Below, one piece after another: positions 1 through 6,016 of a stretch of DNA of 6,672 nucleotides. The DNA lies in assembly GCA_025963615.1 (NCBI GenBank), contig JAOQAL010000555.1:1-6672 (forward strand), given 5' to 3'. The stretch is from Chitinophagaceae bacterium (GTDB lineage: Bacteria > Bacteroidota > Bacteroidia > Chitinophagales > Chitinophagaceae). The translations under genes were made by a program, and so were the position numbers. The notes below the pieces were generated by a model that saw nothing but the letters and a program-made list of their open reading frames with translations, made no database searches and was not told where the DNA came from. Numbering within the stretch: the first letter of the stretch is position 1; every line of letters starts with the position of its first letter.

Positions 1-1011
1 GGTTTAGGTGCCTTTTGTGGAGCCTATTTTGGCGGCAGGCTTACAGACAAAATTGGTTTTTATCCCATCCAGGTGATTACATTAACTGGTGGCGGTTTAT
101 TATTTATAGTATTGGGGCAAATGAAAAGTTATGGCTTGATATGCCTTTTTACTTACTTATTGAGTTTTGTAAATGAAGCATTCCGGCCAGCGAATTCAAC
201 CGCCATCGCCTTCTATAGTAAAGAGGAAAACAGAACCCGTTCCTACTCTCTCAACCGCCTTGCGATCAACTTAGGCTGGGCCGTAGGCAGTGGATTCGGC
301 GGAATTCTAGCCAAACACAGTTATGAATTATTGTTTTGGGTTGACGGATTTACGAATATAGCAACGGCATTATTAATGTCGTTTTTTATAAAACCGGTAC
401 AGCCTAAACCATCATCCTCATCGGCAAACACTAGTACAAAACATCTGTCCGCTTATAAAGACAAGACCTATCTTTTATTCATTACATTGGTGACCTTATT
501 CGCCAGTTGCTTCTTCCAGTTATTTACCAATATGCCGGTATATTTTAAAAAGGAGTTACATTTTACAGAGCCCTTCATCGGTTTATTGATGGCCGTCAAT
601 GGCATTCTTATCGCGCTCGTGGAAATGGTAATGATTTATAAACTGGAAAGAAAAAGGAAAAATGTTCTTTTTATTACGTTGGGGGTGGCCACCGTGGGCT
701 TCTCCTTTTTTTTACTAAACATTCCTTCTATGGGCGCCTTGATAGCGTTTACGATGATTATACTGGTCACCTTTGGTGAAATACTTTCTATGCCTTTTAT
801 GAATAGCTATTGGATAAGCAGGACGCAGCAAGGCAACCGCGGTCAATACGCAGCTTTATATACTATGGCGTGGTCTGCCGCACAAACTCTTGGACCTATG
901 ACAGGCGCGCAAATAGTGCAGCATTTTAGTTTCAAATGGTTGTGGTGGATCGTGGGATGTCTGTCTATTTTAACTTCCGTTTCGTTTTACAGATTATATA
1001 AGAGCCCTTGA
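1..1011 (+). CDS. MFS transporter, drug-efflux type (5' end outside window)
   Basis: The reading frame is open from the first base and codes for 336 visible residues before TGA. A full transporter of this superfamily has about 400, so roughly TM1 and TM2 are missing. The first residues carry the MFS motif A between TM2 and TM3 (GGRLTDKIGFYP, visible residues 11-22). A GTG at 73 is internal, not the start. TM4 contains NEAFRPANST, and TM5 follows the basic stretch RTRSYSLNR with a glycine-rich face (GSGFGG). A polar, serine-rich linker at about residues 131-152 joins the two halves, and six further hydrophobic segments follow. The C-half signature GNRGQYAALYTMAWSAAQ is typical of the proton-coupled MFS_1 group that includes multidrug exporters. 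It acts in the inner membrane. The substrate cannot be read from sequence, so export of drugs or metabolites is inference. The family call is firm. Confidence 0.9.
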   Translation, partial: GLGAFCGAYFGGRLTDKIGFYPIQVITLTGGGLLFIVLGQMKSYGLICLFTYLLSFVNEAFRPANSTAIAFYSKEENRTRSYSLNRLAINLGWAVGSGFGGILAKHSYELLFWVDGFTNIATALLMSFFIKPVQPKPSSSSANTSTKHLSAYKDKTYLLFITLVTLFASCFFQLFTNMPVYFKKELHFTEPFIGLLMAVNGILIALVEMVMIYKLERKRKNVLFITLGVATVGFSFFLLNIPSMGALIAFTMIILVTFGEILSMPFMNSYWISRTQQGNRGQYAALYTMAWSAAQTLGPMTGAQIVQHFSFKWLWWIVGCLSILTSVSFYRLYKSP

Positions 1012-1055
1012 AAAACGGTCCGTAATAATCCTGTATTATATCCGGCAAATGATCA

Positions 1056-1063
1056 TAACTTTA
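1056..1063 (+). promoter_or_regulatory. possible Bacteroidota -7 element for the META lipoprotein gene
   Basis: TAACTTTA matches seven of eight positions of the Bacteroidota -7 consensus TAnnTTTG. Transcription would begin near 1070, leaving a leader of about 40 bases before the ATG at 1109. No clear TTTG -33 element lies at the expected distance, so support is weak. If real, it lies downstream of the alternative ATG at 1049 and favours the 1109 start. Confidence 0.3.
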
Positions 1064-1108
1064 AGAGAAAAGAGAAATCTAATTTCTCCTTCATTAAATC
1101 CTTCTTTT

Positions 1109-1540
1109 ATGAAATCTCATTTGCTTGCCACCGTTTCAGTATGTCTGCTTATCTCCTGCAACAATAGTAATAAAATCCATTTGGGATCAGATTCCCGTAA
1201 ATTAAAGGGCACCTGGCAACTAAATTATATTACAGGTCCGCGCATAGCTTTTGACAGGCTTTACCCTGATGAAAAGCCTACACTCTCTTTTGATATTTCG
1301 GGCAAACTCATATCCGGCAATACCAGTTGCAATTCATATTCAGGCCCATTCGATGTAGATGGAACTAAAATAAGTTTTAAAGAACCGCTCGCCACTATGA
1401 AAATGGCTTGCCCGGGTGACGGAGAATCTGTCTTCATGCGAACCCTGAAAAAAATAAACAGCTATGATGTAACAGCGGGCTATACGTTATCGCTGCTTAC
1501 CGATGGTGTCGCGTCAATGAGGTTCACCAAAATAAGATAA
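1109..1540 (+). CDS. META domain (HslJ-like) lipoprotein
   Basis: A 143-residue protein. I chose the ATG at 1109, not the in-frame ATG at 1049, because it puts a proper lipoprotein signal at the N-terminus: basic start MKSH, hydrophobic core, and lipobox L14-I15-S16-C17. Residues 30-143 form a META domain: KLKGTWQL at the start, then GNTSCNSYSGPF (70-81), TMKMACPG (97-104), and a final strand ending in MRFTKIR. C74 and C101 sit at the positions often conserved in the family and may pair. There is no acidic run after C17, the usual Bacteroidota surface-export signal, so it is probably anchored facing the periplasm. E. coli HslJ of this family is linked to novobiocin resistance, but no enzymatic role is established. 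It lies 97 bases after the transporter gene, and a joint role is only a guess. Confidence 0.88.
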   Translation: MKSHLLATVSVCLLISCNNSNKIHLGSDSRKLKGTWQLNYITGPRIAFDRLYPDEKPTLSFDISGKLISGNTSCNSYSGPFDVDGTKISFKEPLATMKMACPGDGESVFMRTLKKINSYDVTAGYTLSLLTDGVASMRFTKIR

Positions 1541-1573
1541 GGTTTGTTGTTGTGTTAAAATCAGGAACTTGTC

Positions 1574-1605
1574 TTTCGACGGCAATTCCTAAATCCTTAT
1601 CTTTA
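1574..1605 (+). promoter_or_regulatory. possible promoter of the lysine-rich protein / SET unit
   Basis: TTTC at 1574-1577 and TATCTTTA at 1598-1605 are 20 bases apart. This fits the Bacteroidota layout TTTG / TAnnTTTG with one mismatch in each box. Transcription would begin near 1612, giving a short leader of about 16 bases before the ATG at 1628. No similar pair fits in the 27 bases before the SET gene, so the two genes are probably transcribed together from here. Confidence 0.4.
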
Positions 1606-1627
1606 CAACAACTAAAATTCTCACACA

Positions 1628-1789
1628 ATGTCTTTATTGAATCAAAATAACAAAGGCAAGAAAAAAGGAAATAAAAAAAACAATACCGCTGCTCCAGCTG
1701 GCGCCCCAGGTTCTAAATTTATTCAGAAACCAAAGTCTGGCGGGTTTGTAAGCAAACAGTCCAATACCGGTTCGCAAAGAGGAAGTTAG
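1628..1789 (+). CDS. small lysine-rich basic protein, unknown function (53 aa)
   Basis: This short frame runs from ATG at 1628 to TAG at 1787-1789 and codes for 53 residues. After MSLLNQNN comes a lysine cluster (KGKKKGNKKNN, residues 9-19), an Ala/Pro/Gly hinge (AAPAGAPG, 21-28), and a tail with spaced lysines (FIQKPKSGGFVSK) ending in GSQRGS. There are no hydrophobic segments, no cysteines and very few aliphatic residues, so the chain is probably disordered and nucleic-acid- or anion-binding in character. I do not recognise a named family. Support for a real gene is the promoter-like pair just upstream, the strongly biased low-complexity composition, and close spacing (27 bases) to a co-oriented SET-domain gene. 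An ending in SxRGS after a Lys/Gly-rich body is, from memory only, seen in other tiny Bacteroidota proteins. Runs of six and eight A (1661-1666, 1673-1680) could permit polymerase slippage. Confidence 0.6.
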   Translation: MSLLNQNNKGKKKGNKKNNTAAPAGAPGSKFIQKPKSGGFVSKQSNTGSQRGS

Positions 1790-1816
1790 CGCGGAGTCCT
1801 CCTATTCCACCAAAAC

Positions 1817-2236
1817 ATGACAAAAGAGGAACTACTGAAAGAATTGTCCCAGGAGACCTATGCGGCACTCAAACCTTCTGCCGTGCATGGCATTGGCGTA
1901 TTTGCCATCCGGGATATTCCCAAAGGCTGTCGAACCATTTTTTCCAAAGGTGTCGGCGAATGGATAAAAGTTTCCATTCACGATATTGAAAATTTGCCGG
2001 AGCATTCAAGATCACTCATTGAAACCTATTGCCTTTACAATGAAGATCATTATTATGTTCCTGACTATGGTTTTAAAGTTATGGATATTATAAACTATCT
2101 GAACCATTCTTCCTTACCTAATATTACTTCACTCAATGATGGAGAAGAATTTGAGGCGTTAACTGATATTCCTTCCGGAACAGAGTTGTTGCTTGACTAT
2201 AAGAAAATAGCAGGCGCCCTGGAGGATTATGACTAA
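1817..2236 (+). CDS. compact SET-domain protein (putative protein-lysine methyltransferase)
   Basis: A 139-residue protein made almost entirely of a SET domain, with no pre-SET, post-SET or membrane segment, so presumably cytoplasmic. The order of motifs fits the fold: SAVHGIGVFAIRDIPKG (21-37), the N-terminal strand pair that binds S-adenosylmethionine; YLNHSSLPN (94-102), the counterpart of the NHSCxPN pseudoknot segment; and ALTDIPSGTELLLDY (114-128), ending in the expected catalytic tyrosine Y128. The usual cysteine of NHSC is serine here, and the zinc-binding post-SET cysteines are absent, as in other short bacterial SET proteins. The family is known for N-methylation of protein lysines using S-adenosylmethionine. 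The substrate here is unknown; the adjacent lysine-rich protein is an obvious candidate. ATG at 1817 is the first start in frame and leaves a 27-base gap. No clear Shine-Dalgarno is present. Confidence 0.87.
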   Translation: MTKEELLKELSQETYAALKPSAVHGIGVFAIRDIPKGCRTIFSKGVGEWIKVSIHDIENLPEHSRSLIETYCLYNEDHYYVPDYGFKVMDIINYLNHSSLPNITSLNDGEEFEALTDIPSGTELLLDYKKIAGALEDYD

Positions 2237-2279
2237 GCGCTCAGGGTTTTCCTCCACTTGCCGGTTAAAGTACCGGGCA
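2220..2279. terminator. inverted repeats between convergent genes, possible terminator region
   Basis: The SET gene and the minus-strand barrel gene end 28 bases apart. Two inverted repeats straddle the gap. TGGAGGA (2220-2226) pairs with TCCTCCA (2250-2256). TGCCGGT (2259-2265) pairs with ACCGGGCA (2272-2279) with one bulged G and a six-base loop. Neither is followed by a T tract on either strand, so a classical intrinsic terminator is not shown. Placement between converging genes is the main argument. Confidence 0.27.
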
Positions 2280-3698
2280 GTTCAATCGCTTATCATATTT
2301 TTTGGAAATACTTTTCAGGTTGCGGATAACCAGTGCAATATAACCACCTCCATTTTGAATTGTATTTTTTGCAAACAAGTTAGCCCAGTTATGAATCCCA
2401 ACTAACAGAGGTCCTGCTTTAAAAGCGCCGCCGATCCAGAAGCGCCTGGTATTGGTAACCTGGATCGGTAAATAAACACCAAACTTAGCCGTTTCCCAGC
2501 GGGGTGTAACAGTCAGCAAATTCATTTCATGCACATAGTACCATTTCTTTAACCAAGACCCGGGAACATTGAGAGAAATCTCTGCATTAACATAAAAATT
2601 CTTATAAACAAACCTGTCAATATTCAATACCATCCGCATCGGATTGATGATCTTAAACCCGCCCGCCATTCCGGTAAAATTATCGACCATGGTAGCAACA
2701 CTGTCATTAAATATCGCCACTGACGTGATGGTAGAATCAAATTTAGTATCCATTTGTACGTTTGTAATACCCGATTTTACATTACTGGCATGCCGGCTTT
2801 GGTTGCCATACTGGTATTGGGTATATCCTGCATCGAGTAAAGAAAGACCCAATTTCCATTCGTAATCATAATAATCATCCTCATCACCAAAAACTTTAAC
2901 CACATTCGGTTTTACCAGGTACTCCAATCCCGCGTCAAAGGAAATACCACCCTCCGTATATCGCAAAAAATTACTGATGTTTGAACCGGCACTGTTATTT
3001 TTATCCCACCGGTCATAATTCGATGAATATAGATAATCCAGTCCGCCACCATTGATATGATAACGGTTATCACCAGTCCGCTGAAAGCTTCCATTGTTTA
3101 ACTCACCCCTTGCCCCGGATAAGCCTTTATTAACTTTAATGGTAACGCCTGCATTAATCCGTTTGGCATCATCATCAATCACGGTACGGCTGTAACTGGC
3201 ATATATTTCCATCCAACTTGCCGACGTAATTTTCCCAGAATAAATATCTTCCGGGTTATTTATTTTAAAAAAATCCCCGGTACTTTTCAGGGTATCTATA
3301 AAATTATACGGCGAAGTGCTGAGGTTGCTGGTACTTTTAATGTTGAGGCCAAACGCAATCGCAGCTTTCCTGTTTAGTGCAATTCTTGCATTCAGCAGAT
3401 TAACATTAAAAGATAGCATTGCGAAACGTTTCTTATCGCCGCTGTTAATCTGGTATTGTGAATTAGCCGGCTTGGAAAGTAAGGAGTAATTGTAGATGGT
3501 AAAAAGATTCGTGCTGCTCTTACCCTGAACTCCCAGAATGGATACATCCCATTTAAAAGGTGTCATGAGCATCGACGCCGGGTTATTATGCACCCCCAGG
3601 CTACCTGCATAGGGCGAACCCTGGATAGCATGATAATTTTGCGCTTTCACAGCAAACACATTTATCATGGTCACAAACAACAAAAAATTACGGATCAT
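2265..3698 (-). CDS. outer-membrane beta-barrel protein, DUF5723-like
   Basis: A 477-residue exported protein. Residues 1-19 are a Sec signal peptide ending V17-K18-A19, with cleavage expected before Q20. The mature start holds the motif GVHNNPAS (35-42), like the NPA segment near the N-terminus of FadL-like and DUF5723 Bacteroidota barrels. The rest alternates short aromatic or hydrophobic strands with Asn/Gly/Ser/Asp-rich loops, including INAGVTIKVNKGLSGARGE and a repeated acidic-aromatic loop (DEDDYYDYEW). This is typical of transmembrane beta strands and long extracellular loops. There are no catalytic motifs. The DUF5723 assignment is from remembered family character; function in that family is unknown. 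A gliding or secretion-associated role cannot be claimed. An AAAGGA Shine-Dalgarno-like site (plus-strand 3707-3712) lies eight bases before the ATG, which supports this start. Confidence 0.82.
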   Translation of the reverse strand: MIRNFLLFVTMINVFAVKAQNYHAIQGSPYAGSLGVHNNPASMLMTPFKWDVSILGVQGKSSTNLFTIYNYSLLSKPANSQYQINSGDKKRFAMLSFNVNLLNARIALNRKAAIAFGLNIKSTSNLSTSPYNFIDTLKSTGDFFKINNPEDIYSGKITSASWMEIYASYSRTVIDDDAKRINAGVTIKVNKGLSGARGELNNGSFQRTGDNRYHINGGGLDYLYSSNYDRWDKNNSAGSNISNFLRYTEGGISFDAGLEYLVKPNVVKVFGDEDDYYDYEWKLGLSLLDAGYTQYQYGNQSRHASNVKSGITNVQMDTKFDSTITSVAIFNDSVATMVDNFTGMAGGFKIINPMRMVLNIDRFVYKNFYVNAEISLNVPGSWLKKWYYVHEMNLLTVTPRWETAKFGVYLPIQVTNTRRFWIGGAFKAGPLLVGIHNWANLFAKNTIQNGGGYIALVIRNLKSISKKYDKRLNCPVL

Positions 3699-3756
3699 TT
3701 TATTATTCCTTTACGTGTCCATTTCAACAGACCATCGACAATAAATCCAGAGTGAA

Positions 3757-3790
3757 AAAATTTATTTGAGACTGCAATCCATTTACCAAA
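3757..3790 (-). promoter_or_regulatory. possible promoter of the beta-barrel gene
   Basis: Read on the minus strand, TTTG (3790-3787) is followed after 22 bases by TAAATTTT (3764-3757). This is an exact -33 core and a seven-of-eight match to the -7 consensus TAnnTTTG. Transcription would begin near 3750, giving a leader of about 50 bases. It suggests the barrel gene has its own promoter inside the 185-base gap after the SMP-30 gene. The region is AT-rich, so chance matches are likely. Confidence 0.33.
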
Positions 3791-3883
3791 TTAAAAATTA
3801 TTTCACAGCGACATAGCTCAGGTAAACAGCAGCGTTTTAGTTCATGCATGTTGAAAGGGATTTGAACTTTCATTGGTTTTCTC

Positions 3884-4870
3884 TTACTCTCTCATTTTAA
3901 TTCTCAGAACATACTTATTGGCCGTTATATAAAGAGTTTTTTCATCCGGGGACAAAGCGCAATTAGAAGCATCCCCTGACGTTTTTATTTTACCTATGAT
4001 TTTTGCATTTCTATCAAAAATAAGGATGCCACCGGGTCCTGATGCAAACATATTGCCATTTTTATCAAACTTGAATCCGTCGGGCGCGCGCCTTTCTGTT
4101 TTCGATGCGTTCCTTGAATCAAAAAATATGCGGGGGTTAATAAGAGAATCATTTTCTGCAATATCATATGCGTACCAGTAAGGCTTTTCCGGATCAGAAT
4201 TGCCAATAACCAATGTCTTCTGATCCGGGGTTAATGCTATTCCGTTAGGACGTGTGAGGGAATCTATGAGCAGTTTTACTTCCCCCGAAGCTTTCACACA
4301 AAAAACTCCCTGGTAGCGCATTTCTTTCAAAGGGTCGTCCATATTTTTTTCCAATCCATACGGCGGGTCGGTAAAGAATAAATCACCATTACTGCGATAA
4401 ACGAGATCATTAGGACTATTGAATTTTTTTGATTGATAATTGTCAGCAATCGTTTTAAAAACAGGCTTTGGAATATCAATTGCCGCATCCATCCACGCCA
4501 ATTGCCGGTTACCATGCTGGCATAACACCAGTTTATTGTCTTTATTAAGTGCTAAACCATTAGAACCTGTTTCCCCGCCCCTGGCAACCGTTCCGGTATA
4601 ACCTGAAGGCTTCAGGTATACTTCCGTTCCTTCTTTCTCCGTCCACTTAAAAACAGTGTTGGCCGGAACATCCGAAAATAGAAGCATCTTCTCACTTTCA
4701 ATCCACAAAGGGCCTTCACTCCATTGATAGCCACTGGAAATAACTTCCACCCTGGCATTATGAGAAAGGATTGCATCCAGGGCAGGATCGGAACGTTCAA
4801 TCATCGCAACCGGTTTAAACCCGTTGCAGGAAAAACAAAAAAACAAGCAAGCAGGCAAAAGAAACCGCAT
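3884..4870 (-). CDS. SMP-30/gluconolactonase-family lipoprotein (sugar lactonase-like)
   Basis: A 328-residue protein of the six-bladed beta-propeller SMP-30/gluconolactonase/LRE family. In the usual reading of the fold, the divalent metal is held by E52 in EGPLW (52-56), N209 in RPNGIAL (207-213) and D264 in APDGFKF (262-268). N154 in SPNDLV (152-157) occupies the other conserved active-site asparagine position. All four are present, so the protein is probably active. Members hydrolyse aldonolactones such as glucono-1,5-lactone, and some hydrolyse other esters; the exact substrate is not readable. Residues 1-15 form a short hydrophobic signal ending FSC, an imperfect lipobox with C15 as the lipidated residue, so it is probably periplasmic and membrane-anchored. 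ARGGETGSNGLAL (96-108) and DPPYGLEK (168-175) are typical of the longer, secreted bacterial branch. The gene is upstream of, and co-oriented with, the beta-barrel gene, but the 185-base gap argues against tight coupling. Confidence 0.9.
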   Translation of the reverse strand: MRFLLPACLFFCFSCNGFKPVAMIERSDPALDAILSHNARVEVISSGYQWSEGPLWIESEKMLLFSDVPANTVFKWTEKEGTEVYLKPSGYTGTVARGGETGSNGLALNKDNKLVLCQHGNRQLAWMDAAIDIPKPVFKTIADNYQSKKFNSPNDLVYRSNGDLFFTDPPYGLEKNMDDPLKEMRYQGVFCVKASGEVKLLIDSLTRPNGIALTPDQKTLVIGNSDPEKPYWYAYDIAENDSLINPRIFFDSRNASKTERRAPDGFKFDKNGNMFASGPGGILIFDRNAKIIGKIKTSGDASNCALSPDEKTLYITANKYVLRIKMRE

Positions 4871-4905
4871 ATAAAAAGTTTAGAAATTATTTCATTTAAA
4901 ATGCC

Positions 4906-4919
4906 GTAGCTAAAGCTAC
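4906..4919. repeat. 14-base palindrome overlapping a putative -7 element
   Basis: GTAGCT and AGCTAC are perfect inverted arms around AA. Read on the minus strand it contains TAGCTTTA (4918-4911), a seven-of-eight match to TAnnTTTG placed about 40 bases before the SMP-30 start codon. It could therefore be a -7 element with a symmetric repressor site on top of it, or simply a short dispersed repeat. No clear -33 element is seen at the expected spacing. Confidence 0.4.
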
Positions 4920-5239
4920 CGATAATAATAATATAACAGAATCCTGCACTTTAATTTTTTAATCTTTTCAAGGGGTAGGAGGATTCCGCTTTTTCCCAGG
5001 AAGAAATGTATGTTTTACCATTTTTTGTAGTTTAACATGCGCATGATATGACCGAAGCACCCCAATAAAATCCGGGTGTCTTGTTTCATCATGAACCGCG
5101 GCAGGCTGTTCAGACACCTGAAAACTTTAAAGACATCATCCGGTAATTTTAAATCTATTACGTTGAGGAACGATGTAATTTTACGGTTAATAATCTTGAA
5201 AGATGATCATAAAGGCGCCACGATATTTGTTTGAGTTGA

Positions 5240-5275
5240 AACCTGCCAGGAGACTATAACCATTACACGCAGGTT
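5240..5275 (+). repeat. inverted repeat in the leader of the FMN reductase gene
   Basis: AACCTGC (5240-5246) is exactly inverted as GCAGGTT (5269-5275) with 22 bases between. CCATTAC inside the loop (5260-5266) recurs at 5302-5308, just before the gene. If transcribed, the pair could form a seven-base-pair stem in the 5' leader about 65 bases ahead of the start codon. It does not match the FMN riboswitch consensus. A regulatory role is speculative. Confidence 0.3.
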
Positions 5276-5339
5276 CCGTTGAAGCAATGAATTTCAGGTA
5301 GCCATTACCGCTCGCCTGCTCAAAAAATTGAACAATAAA

Positions 5340-5891
5340 ATGAATCCACGAATAAAAATAACAGGCATTTCCGGTAGTCTTCGCGACAATTCATCGAATA
5401 CAAATATTCTTAGGCAACTGGCTGCCATGATTCCTGCTGAAATTGACTTCACGATCTATAATGGAATAGGTGGTCTGCCGCATTTTAACCCGGAGCTGGA
5501 TGGAGAAAAACCTCCGATCCCGGTTGAGAGTTTCAGGCAGCTATTAAAAGAAACCGACGCCGTGATTATTTGTACACCCGAATATGCTTTTGGTGTTCCG
5601 GGCTCACTAAAAAACGCACTCGATTGGACCGTATCATCCGGCGAATTGGTAAATAAACCGTTGGCATTGATTACAGCTTCCCTCTCGGGTGGAAAGGCCC
5701 ATGCCGCTCTTTTAGATACCCTTACAGCGCTATCCACTAATATTACGGAAGAAAGATCTCTACTAATATCTTTTATCCGTTCAAAACTGGATGAGAAGGG
5801 ATTTATAAAAGTACCGGAACTTTTACGGGCACTACAAACGCTTCTTCGCTCGCTTGCAGAAACCTGCCGGCAAGAACATAACAGTCGTTAA
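5340..5891 (+). CDS. NADPH-dependent FMN reductase-family flavoprotein
   Basis: A 183-residue cytoplasmic protein with a flavodoxin-like fold. The phosphate-binding loop for FMN is GISGSLRDNSSN (9-20), directly after the first beta strand. The second signature is TPEYAFGVPGSLKNALDW (79-96), which contacts the isoalloxazine ring. ASLSGGKAH (113-121) follows as the third flavin-side segment. Length matches the family (about 180-190). Members use NAD(P)H to reduce FMN, quinones, azo dyes or chromate; the natural acceptor cannot be told. An in-frame TTG at 5328 would add four residues (MNNK), but ATG at 5340 gives the normal short lead into the first strand, so I prefer it. No Shine-Dalgarno is visible; the upstream stretch is A-rich, as is usual in Bacteroidota. 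Both neighbouring gaps are over 100 bases, so it is probably monocistronic. Confidence 0.9.
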   Translation: MNPRIKITGISGSLRDNSSNTNILRQLAAMIPAEIDFTIYNGIGGLPHFNPELDGEKPPIPVESFRQLLKETDAVIICTPEYAFGVPGSLKNALDWTVSSGELVNKPLALITASLSGGKAHAALLDTLTALSTNITEERSLLISFIRSKLDEKGFIKVPELLRALQTLLRSLAETCRQEHNSR

Positions 5892-5990
5892 CCGGATGAC
5901 TTTATTTTTTTCTTAACTTTTGCGAACACAATCTGCAGAAAGATTCTCCGTTTTAATAGTGTCCCCACTTCAACCATTATTTAGTAATTC

Positions 5991-5998
5991 TACTTTTT
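5991..5998 (+). promoter_or_regulatory. possible -7 element for the DUF4407 gene
   Basis: TACTTTTT matches seven of eight positions of TAnnTTTG and lies 18 bases before the ATG at 6017. An alternative of equal quality is TAACTTTT at 5914-5921. Neither has a clear TTTG at the -33 distance. The AT-rich 125-base gap makes chance matches likely. Confidence 0.25.
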
Positions 5999-6016
5999 TA
6001 AGCTAAACAAAAACTT

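Larger units (their letters stand above)
4871..5327. other. 457-base divergent intergenic region, no convincing gene
   Basis: The region lies between the start of the minus-strand SMP-30 gene and the plus-strand FMN reductase gene, so it should hold both promoters. Apart from the palindrome at 4906-4919 I see GAATCCT (4939-4945) inverted as AGGATTC (4980-4986) and a 10-base palindrome CATGCGCATG (5036-5045). I also see a direct repeat GTAATTTTA at 5143-5151 and 5175-5183. Each copy contains TAATTTTA, a seven-of-eight -7-like match. The only sizeable frame is 47 codons from ATG at 5091 to TGA at 5232-5234; its product is basic and matches nothing I recognise. I found no tRNA, known riboswitch core or transposon end. 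Confidence 0.6.

Noticed and set aside
1049..1108. Earlier ATG for the META lipoprotein adding 20 residues
   Set aside because: The extra residues are polar and would bury the lipoprotein signal; the ATG at 1109 gives a clean signal peptide with lipobox LISC.
2644..2865. Plus-strand 73-codon frame inside the beta-barrel gene
   Set aside because: It is antisense to an intact 477-codon gene and its product has no domain-like features.
3852..3872. Minus-strand GTTCAAATCC inside a TGAAAG/CTTTCA hairpin, resembling a tRNA T-arm or attachment-site remnant
   Set aside because: The T-loop letters match, but the flanking T-stem does not pair in the right register, and no acceptor stem or CCA follows. 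It is also not a terminator, as no T run follows on either strand.
5091..5234. A 47-codon plus-strand frame in the intergenic region
   Set aside because: Its basic product shows no recognisable motif, no promoter or ribosome site precedes it, and frames of this length occur by chance. It is mentioned only in the region description.
5328..5339. TTG start four codons upstream for the FMN reductase
   Set aside because: ATG at 5340 gives the normal spacing to the first beta strand and needs no rare start codon.
5456..5737. Minus-strand 93-codon frame
   Set aside because: It is antisense to the core of the FMN reductase, which carries both flavin motifs; no independent support.
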